Origin: Salminus brasiliensis
Lineage: Eukaryota > Chordata > Actinopteri > Characiformes > Bryconidae
Assembly (NCBI RefSeq): GCF_030463535.1
Contig: NC_132893.1
Location: 20,196,027-20,260,026 of the forward strand
Direction: 5' to 3'
Length of the DNA stretch: 64,000 nt
Shown: piece by piece, positions 57,052-64,000 of the stretch
Numbering within the stretch: the first letter of the stretch is position 1
Layout of the letters: every line of letters starts with the position of its first letter
Made by a program: the position numbers and the translations under genes
Notes under the pieces: model-generated
The model's input: the letters and a program-made list of their open reading frames with translations, nothing else
Databases searched by the model: none
Told to the model about the DNA's origin: nothing

Positions 57052-58130
57052 TGAGTTTTATGCACTTTGGTTTTGTATGAATAAATACATATTGGCAGTA
57101 TTTCAGTGACTTGGCTGGATTTTTAATATATGCAGTGGGCAAAACCTTGGTACTATGAACCTGGACAGGGTATTTGTAACCTGGTTTCCATTTTCCAATA
57201 TGCTGTTATTCTCTAAGCCAGTTTCAAGCCACATTATGCAAAGTTAAGTGGACTGGGTGGATTGATTTATTCATTTATTTTATTTTTTTTTTTTTTGGGG
57301 GGGGGGGTTCAGTTGGCAAAGTGTACAATTGAAACAGCTGACTGATTAAATGAATTGATTTTATATATAAAAAGCATGTCCATGTTGACACAGCAGGTAA
57401 AGTGGGGGTTAAAGTGTGAATTTAATTTTCCCAGTTTACGCTGCTCAACTGGGAGACCTGCACGAAAAAACTTGACGTAAAGTACTAACATCTTCACCAG
57501 CATTACAATGGCTATAAGGACCTCCAGTGGCTGGTGTTTGGGCTTATCGCAGAGTGAGTTCAAGCTCACTAATTACAGCAGAGCTCGTAAATGTCATGAT
57601 AAACAGATTAATGGACATGTCTGTTTGCTCTTTTGACTCTAAGAACATCAGGTCCCACCCAAACTATGACCCAAGTATCTTTTGGTGTGAGTGATCAGCT
57701 GCTGGGACCTTTTCATGAGTGGTTTTAAAAGGGTTTTTTTTTTTTTGTTTTTTTTTTTTTTAAATATAAATGCTGTAGGCCAGGGCAGCAGTACTTCAGC
57801 GAAGGACACTAACAATCAGTAGAAAGGCTGGCTGATTTCTTGGGGCTAAACTGGACACAGAGGAAAATGTGGAGGATACTGGCAAGATGCCATTGATCAT
57901 GAACAACCCCTCCCACACACTATAAAACAGAGACAGAGGAGTACACGGAGCAGCAGACTGCTCCTGCATTCCACATTTACACTCTGCATTTCTCTCTGCA
58001 ATCCTGTTCTCCTCATTCCCCATGCACTGTATGTATTTTGCAAAACTGCTTACAGCTACATTGAGAGTATTACTGTAAACAACCTTGTCTGTGGATAACT
58101 TCCATTAAGACACCAACCGTAGCAGTAAAT
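57052..58130. other. Intergenic DNA after the importin-alpha gene
   Basis: It holds a T-run followed by a G-run (57288-57307), and T-runs near 57732-57760. No gene was seen on either strand. Confidence 0.45.
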
Positions 58131-58215
58131 GGGGTAGTGGTGGCTCAGTGGTTGGAACACTGGGCAGTAGACTGACATGGTTGTGGGTTTGAGACCCCGG
58201 TGTGCTAAGCAACTT
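58131..58215 (+). mobile_element. tRNA-derived SINE head fragment
   Basis: GTGGTGGCTCAGTGGTTGGA (A box) and GGTTGTGGGTTTGAGACCCC (B box) are visible. The body is missing. Confidence 0.65.
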
Positions 58216-59640
58216 TGCTGACGCATGGGATGACAAATGATGTCTCAACTCTCCATAGGCTTGTAACACCACGTTCAGGTCCAGTGACAAGGACCTATAC
58301 AGTGCTGCCAGAGCCAACCCGAAGGGTGACGGGTCTCTTCACCAAACTACAGCCCAAGGCTGGTGTGGCAGGGCATCCAGAATCTATAAGAACAGCAGCC
58401 ACACGATCACCGATGGAAAGGGTGCTGTAGGAATGTGCACACCAGCTCTCTGAGGTGTTTACAGAGATCATCAACCTGTCATGTTCTAAATCTGCAGCCC
58501 AACCTCCTTCAACCCACACCAGTTTGCTTAAAGAGCAAATAAGTCTACCACCATCAGCACTGCTCTTCACACTGCAATAATTATTTTTAATAGACCTTAA
58601 CTCTGCCTTAATACTGTCAGCCCAGGCAGACTGCTCACTAAACTTACTTTTTTAGGACTTTCACAACCTACTTGCAACTGGACCAAGAACCTTCTGACTA
58701 ACTGCCCCCGACTGTAAACAAAGGCACCCATCTCTCCTCCACCCTGAAGATCATGAGTATGCTCATGATCAGGGGCAGTGGTGGCTCAGCGGTTAGAGCG
58801 CCGGGTTCTCGATAACAGGGTTGTGGGTTCGATTCCCGGGCTTGGCAAGCTACCACTGTTGGGCCCTTGAACAAGGCCCTTTACCCTCTCTGCTCCCCTG
58901 GAGTTGGCTGCCCACCGCTCTGGGTGTGTGGGTGTGTGTTCACTACCACAGATGGGTTAAATGCAGAGGACACATTTCGCTGTACAAATATGTGCACCTT
59001 TACCTTTTTACCTTTACACATCCCACAAACACCCATCATTACACAGACGACAGAGACTGTAGAGGGTCCTTAAGACAGGATAGTCCAGAGAAGTTCAAAG
59101 AACATGCAGACCCTGACCCATTGTACATCACTGGGGACAGAGTAGTAAAGCATTCAGGTTCCTGATTTTGTACGTCGTTGAAGACCACCAGCCATCTCTC
59201 TCTGACCACTAAAACCCCTGTACTAGGCAAAAAGGCACAGCAGCAACTCTACTTACTGAAGGTCCTTAAGGAAAAACAACCAGCAGGAGAAGCGGCTGGT
59301 GTCCTACTACAGCTGCTCCATCGAAAGCTCTGCGCTGACATACCGGAGCCCCTTTTTGGAGGACCTTTTCAACTCATGCTTTCTCAGAAAAGTGGCCAAC
59401 CTACTTAAAGACCCATCCCACCCTGGACATCACCTGTTTGATCTGCTGCCTTCTGCTAGACGCTTCAGGTCCATCACATCATGTACAAACAGACTTAAGA
59501 ACAGCTTCTACCCCAGAGCCATACGAGAACCGAACTCTGCCAAACACTGAAAACTAACAGACACTGACTGTTTGGGACCTGCATGACTGTACCACAACAC
59601 TTACAGTGTCTCTTACGCAGAGCCCTGCGCTGATGTTTAC
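58216..59640 (+). mobile_element. Decayed LINE 3' end, interrupted by a SINE
   Basis: Conceptual reading gives ECAHQLSEVFTEIINLS near 58435-58485, KAQQQLYLLKVLKEKQ near 59235-59281, and DPSHPGHHLFDLLPSARRFR followed by LKNSFYPRAI near 59411-59524. These are the reverse-transcriptase thumb and C-terminal region of Rex1/L2/CR1-type fish LINEs. Frames shift and stops intervene. The class within the LINEs is uncertain. Confidence 0.7.
58772..59017 (+). mobile_element. tRNA-derived SINE nested in the LINE fragment
   Basis: GTGGTGGCTCAGCGGTTAGA (A box), GGTTGTGGGTTCGATTCCCG (B box), CTACCACTGTTGGGCCCTTG, CAAGGCCCTTTACCCTCTC, then TTTACCTTTTTACCTTTAC as a tail. Well preserved, so fairly young. No target duplication was obvious. 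Confidence 0.85.
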
Positions 59641-61240
59641 ACTTAAGGATATGTATGTAGTCCTAATCTAAATAACTTGCTTGTAGAACCACTGCAATTC
59701 TATAAATGCTAAATATTTGATTATTTATTACTTTAGACTGCATTCCAATTTATTATGCAAGTGCGAGTTAAGTGTCATAAAAATTACTTTTTTTTGTTGT
59801 TCAATGAAACTCATGGAAGGTGTTGTGTCTCAGGGCTCTATGGATCATGGAAAGCAATCTCAGACACCTGTGATATTTAGTTTGCCAGGTGAAACTACTC
59901 AAGAGGGACTTTCCACGTTATTAAGTAGGCCACAGGTTTCAAGCAATATGGGAAAGTAAAGAATCTCTCTGCATTACACAAGTTTCTGAAGCTGCTGGTG
60001 CTTCTTGAGTCTCACAAACCCCAAGATGTAGGATCCTCCAGTGGCTTGCAGTGCATAGACCTACTATTCCCCCACCTCTAACAAGTGCTCACAAGCAGAA
60101 ACTGGTGCAGTGGGCCTAGACATACATGAAGACTAATTTTCAGTCTTGTTTACTGAAAAGTGCAACCTTGGATTGTCCAGATGGATGACTGATGGATGAT
60201 TGCTGGATGGTTGGTGGATGGCCACCATGTCCTAACAAGGCTGCAATGTCAACAAGGAGGTGGCGGAGTTATGATATGGGCCTGAATCATGGGGAGAGAG
60301 CTGGTAGCCCCTTTTCGGCTCCCCATGTAATTTTGTCTGTTAGGATGGTTTGGATTGATTGAGCTTTTGATTTCAGACAATTCAGTAAATTGTTAGTGTG
60401 TAACAAACCCTGATCAGCTGCACATTTCATTACAAACAGACTGGTGACTAGACTAGTTTAATTGGATGAAGAGCAGCAGATGTTGAGTAAAAGTCACTGT
60501 ATTCAGCAGGGGAGAGTATCTGAATAGTAGCTGTCACTACTGACATATTTAGTCTGTGATTACATGCATAAATATAAATGATAAATATCTTTAAATATCG
60601 TGATTATGATATTTTTACCATATCGCCCAGCCCCATGTTACATTTTATTATTCTGCATAGCTTAGTTCAAACTCTTCTATGGTATTAATGTTTGAGTGTG
60701 GATCACTGCCAGGATAGCACCTTGTGGTTCTGGCAGTCTGCCTACTAAAGCAAGGGAACACAAGAACATACTTCAGCACAGCTGGCCTGTTAATTTACTA
60801 TAATACATGACCTTGTGAATCCTATTGCTTTCTCACAACAGATCTGAAAATAGTGAGAAATAAATAAAGCCATAAACAAAGCTTTTTTACAATTTATATT
60901 TTTTAATGTTCCTTATATGTCATATTATAGTTCTTTAACAAGCAGCTTTTTGCTACGTCACAGTGACGGACTCTCACTGCACAGCCTGCGGTTCCTTCTC
61001 CAGCTCCAGACACAGACCCACATCAAACTCCACTTCCCTACTCACATTTACTCTTCTTCTGTTTGGCTTTTATTATTGTGTATTCTTGTCTTAATCCTTT
61101 TAGTTTCATTTGAGGTTGTTCTTGTTTTCTTTTGCTGGTGGAATTTACGTTACTTCCAGGTTCATTATATGATACAGCGTTGGGGGTGGTGGACATCATG
61201 CTTCTCAGTCAACCAGATTGCATAGCCAGAACGGCTATAT
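59641..61240. other. Intergenic DNA, no gene recognised
   Basis: No coding exon or clear repeat family was seen. GATGGATGATT-type short repeats lie near 60182-60215. Confidence 0.4.
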
Positions 61241-61260
61241 AACAGTCTTATCAATCATGC

Positions 61261-62254
61261 TTTATTAAACATTAAAAAAATAAAATAATAATAATCTTCT
61301 AGTGGAACTTCTCCAACTTTTAATAAGTTGATAATGGTCAAGTCATAGGCATGGTGATACCTTAAATTACAGAAATGCTTGAGTGGAAATGTACAAAAAA
61401 AGGACTGACAATGGGGCAGTAGCATATAAAAAGGCTTCAGATCTGGACCTTGCATCCAGTTTCTGCTTCGGTTTCAGTTTCTGGGTATGACGCCAAGTCA
61501 GGAGTTGGGTACTGTGGTCCTGGAGATAAGCTTCCTGCACAGCTTGGTGATCTGTTGCACTGTAGTCAGACACTCTGATTGAACACTGAATTTAGTGGAC
61601 TTAACATAAACTCAGTCAGCCAATAGAAATACATGCGTATACATATAAAAACAGGGCATGTTCTTCAGATCTCCACTGAGCACCGAAACGCAGTATTAGT
61701 GCAGGAAAAACACTAAGCAGTGCTGGACTCTAGCCCTCAGTTCCCCAATCCTTGTGTTAGGCTGAGGTACATCAACAGTTCATTAAAGTAGTAATTAGAA
61801 AAGAAAAGGGGAAAAAAACCCAAAACAAAACAAAAGCTGTCGGCACTGGATGCAACGTCCAGATTTGAAGGCATGTTGCTGGCATGATGCTATCAAGTCC
61901 ATGTTAACCTGTTATGGAGCTCTGGAGCTCCAAGTGATCTACAGTAGGGCCTGACTGATGGTGTACAGCATCCAACCACCACTTTAAAACCGACTACAAT
62001 CAGTACAGTAATTTCAAATTCTATATTCTTTGGAATGTGAAGAAAAGCTGAAAAGCATGGTCGTGTTGCAAATCGCAACAAAATAAGGGAATGTGTAAAA
62101 AGAACAAAGAAAACTGCAGTCTTCACAGAAGGAAACACTTTCATGCATCATATCAATGTATCACATCTTCCTGAATTTATCTTGCATCATGGGATCGGGT
62201 TGAAGACTTAATACAGTACTAATACAGTACTTCAGTGTTGCCCTGCATGTTTGT
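61261..62254 (-). other. Probable 3' untranslated region of the chordc1-like gene
   Basis: A minus-strand AATAAA (plus TTTATT at 61261-61266) lies about 1.0 kb past the stop. No nearer convincing signal was seen. The end is inferred. Confidence 0.45.
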
Positions 62255-62452
62255 TTAATCGTCATTGTCGTCATCATCATCATCATCATCGTCGTCATCA
62301 CTATCACTTTCTTTCTTCTTCTCCTTCTCTTTAGGCGGACTGGTCACAGGTGGAAGGTCCAGGCGTGCCCAAGTCATTGGCTCAGCTTTCTTCAGGACAA
62401 TCTCGATCTTAGCAGCCATCATGTTCATTGTGCTTTTAGCTGCATCTATGAC
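62255..62452 (-). CDS. chordc1: chordc1-like last exon with polyaspartate tail
   Basis: The acceptor is TCATTGCAG/GTCATA. 65 codons end in the stop at 62255-62257. The final 20 residues or so are almost all Asp, written as GAT/GAC triplets (ATC/GTC on the plus strand at 62262-62300), so the tail is also a coding microsatellite. Confidence 0.83.
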   Translation of the reverse strand, partial: VIDAAKSTMNMMAAKIEIVLKKAEPMTWARLDLPPVTSPPKEKEKKKESDSDDDDDDDDDDDNDD

Positions 62453-62643
62453 CTGCAATGAGACGAGTGACAGTAACTCTTGTGGTATATGGGAGACTAA
62501 ATCTAAAATGTATAATTATTATATATTAAAGCATTAAAACAGGAAATGCCAAAATAACAGATCAGTCCGAGTTCACTTACACCCCATAAGATGATCTTCT
62601 GTTCAAATTCCTTATCACCATCAAATAGGATGTGAATATCCAT
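62255..62643 (-). CDS. chordc1: CHORD/CS-domain protein, last two coding exons (partial gene), chordc1-like
   Basis: Exons 62643-62581 (63 nt) and 62452-62255 (198 nt) are joined in phase 0. They encode MDIHILFDGDKEFEQKIILW-G, then VIDAAKSTMNMMAAKIEIVL and KKAEPMTWARLDLPP, the second half of the CS (p23-like) fold, followed by PPKEKEKKKESDSD and a run of aspartates. CHORDC1 (morgana) is a known Hsp90 co-chaperone and centrosome regulator. The CS motif KIEI.(L/M).KAEPM.WA.L.LP fits CHORDC1 better than its paralogue melusin (ITGB1BP2), and CHORDC1 lies near TYR in mammals. The two CHORD zinc domains and the first part of the CS domain are not in the window; the next intron exceeds 1.3 kb and runs off the edge. 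Confidence 0.82.
62581..62643 (-). CDS. chordc1: chordc1-like penultimate exon
   Basis: The acceptor is CTGTTTCAG/ATGGAT and the donor TGGGGT/GTAAGT, 63 nt, phase 0 at both ends. It encodes IHILFDGDKEFEQKIILWG, the HIVF-G-KEF conserved stretch of the CS domain. Confidence 0.83.
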
Positions 62644-64000
62644 CTGAAACAGACAGAATGGCTTAGAGAATGAAGGAATTTGGGGTTTGAGATGGTTATT
62701 TTAGTATGCATTTGGCACAGGTATCATTAAAACAAAAGTTTCTTTCTTTTTCTTTTTATTGTGATTGGCCTTTTTTATTGGTAAACATTCTATTAGAAAA
62801 ATGAATGAACAATTCAAATGAAGGTAAACACATTTATTACAGACTCACAGCGCTTTGTGCAGTCATAAAAAACAAGTCTGGCATTATGAAGTGGTTCTCA
62901 CAATGTACTAAATAGATTAAGCGGCCAGAATTATATACAATGGGCGGCTGCTGCTGTTTTTCCATTTTTGCCTCATTGAATCCGCATTTATAGCAGTTTC
63001 CCCTCTGTAAAAGTGCAAAATACAGGGAGAAAATCATTATTATGAAGCACTTTTCAATTTACGACGGCTAAGAGTAAACACTAACGTGCACCTGCCATGT
63101 CACGTTATTCTTTGACAAAGGTTATTTGACTTAAAACCAAATTGTTTAAAGCAGCAGTGCTTATGATTTTTGCAAGTGACCTGAAAGCAGTAGTCTTTCT
63201 AAGTGGGGAGGGGCAAAAATATTGTATTAATTAAAAAAAACAGGGTAGTGTAGTAGGTTTACATGAGAGTTGTCCTGTATGCAGAGCCTCCAGAGGATCC
63301 AGAGGATCCACCACTATTTGCTGTTTACATGAGAAACCACAGCGCTGCTAATGGCGCTGATACAAACAGAACAGCTAAAGCAAACTCATTAAAATCTCTC
63401 AAAAGCAGGTTTTACCTAAATAATTCAAAACTACTATTAAAAGCACACCAAGATTCTTCTGGCTGTGCAATCCCTGAATTGCTGCACAGCTGCCTGTCAC
63501 TTTGTGTGCACAGTGGCTTAAACAGAAAATCAGTTATGCTCTCAAGCTCAGCAAGAAGCTAAGAACCTCTTCCCACCTCTAGCTTTACAATTTCTCTCAC
63601 ACTTTTTGAATGTCCACACTACAGAACTCAATGTCAGCTCATCCAACCAATGAACAATGAGCAGGTGTTTCAAAAGAAAAATGTAAAATAACTGTTCATT
63701 GTCCTCAGTTTTCTTTCGACATATAGTTCTCAAAATAGAAACAGGCCTCCACACAAAAAGCATGTGAGCCAGACAAGTTTACAATCTGCTGGTCATTAGT
63801 TAATTAAGAACCTGCATCTGTGCTCACTTAATAAAAGTATGGAGCAAAGTGTTGAAGACTGTCTGAAATTAGAGCCTCTTTAGGAAATCTGGTTTCCAGG
63901 ATAATGCAACTGTACTGAAAGTTGTCCAAGCCTCTAGAAACTACCTCAATATAAAGAGTTTTATTTCGAGATTTCTAATTTTGGGAAAAATAAGAAATTA
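62644..64000 (-). other. chordc1-like intron, running off the window
   Basis: I searched the minus strand for the preceding exon (residues like HDWHQT and SVYAKN) and saw none, so the intron continues past 64000. A minus-strand ORF at 62837-63037 has some cysteines but no splice support or likeness to the CHORD domain. Confidence 0.5.

Noticed and set aside
62837-63037. Minus-strand frame with GNCYKCGFNEAK, considered as a CHORD zinc exon
   Set aside because: CHORD spacing of Cys and His does not fit, splice sites are unclear, and the order of exons would be wrong.

Overview
This is vertebrate, almost certainly teleost fish, genomic DNA. It is AT-rich, has GT-AG introns, and carries fish-type SINEs, Tc1-like transposon relics and MITEs. 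The two tRNA-derived SINE families resemble those I associate with ostariophysan fish (characins, catfishes, electric fishes); that is a recollection and the species is not determined. There is no bacterial, plasmid or CRISPR content.

Layout. (1) Positions 2528-38111, minus strand: a complete coding set for metabotropic glutamate receptor 5 (grm5). Eight coding exons join in frame to 1187 residues, with a probable non-coding first exon ending near 39070. Its introns hold most of the repeats. (2) Positions 43771-48947, plus strand: a complete five-exon tyrosinase gene (tyr, 537 residues). The lengths of exons 2-4 (217, 148 and 182 nt) equal the human ones as I recall them. (3) Positions 52397-57051, plus strand: a complete ten-exon importin-alpha gene (520 residues) of the alpha-1 (kpna2/kpna7) type. 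(4) Positions 62255-62643, minus strand: the last two coding exons of a CHORD/CS-domain co-chaperone gene, best read as chordc1, with an unusual polyaspartate tail. The rest of it lies beyond the right edge.

The genes do not form a pathway. grm5 is a synaptic receptor, tyr makes melanin, importin-alpha carries nuclear cargo, and chordc1 is an Hsp90 co-chaperone. The grm5-tyr head-to-head arrangement with chordc1 nearby matches an old vertebrate neighbourhood (11q14 in human). The importin-alpha gene is the least expected member.

The rest is introns and intergenic DNA with three Tc1-like families, a LINE 3' end split by a SINE, two tRNA-derived SINE families, several MITE families (one with TTAA termini and five copies here), a 66-bp minisatellite, a 93-bp tandem repeat, a perfect 28-bp hairpin and many microsatellites. 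I found no new multi-gene system. The most interesting items are the TTAA-ended MITE family, the hexamer-like 66-bp minisatellite, the hairpin, the divergent importin-alpha ends and the polyaspartate tail of the chordc1-like protein.
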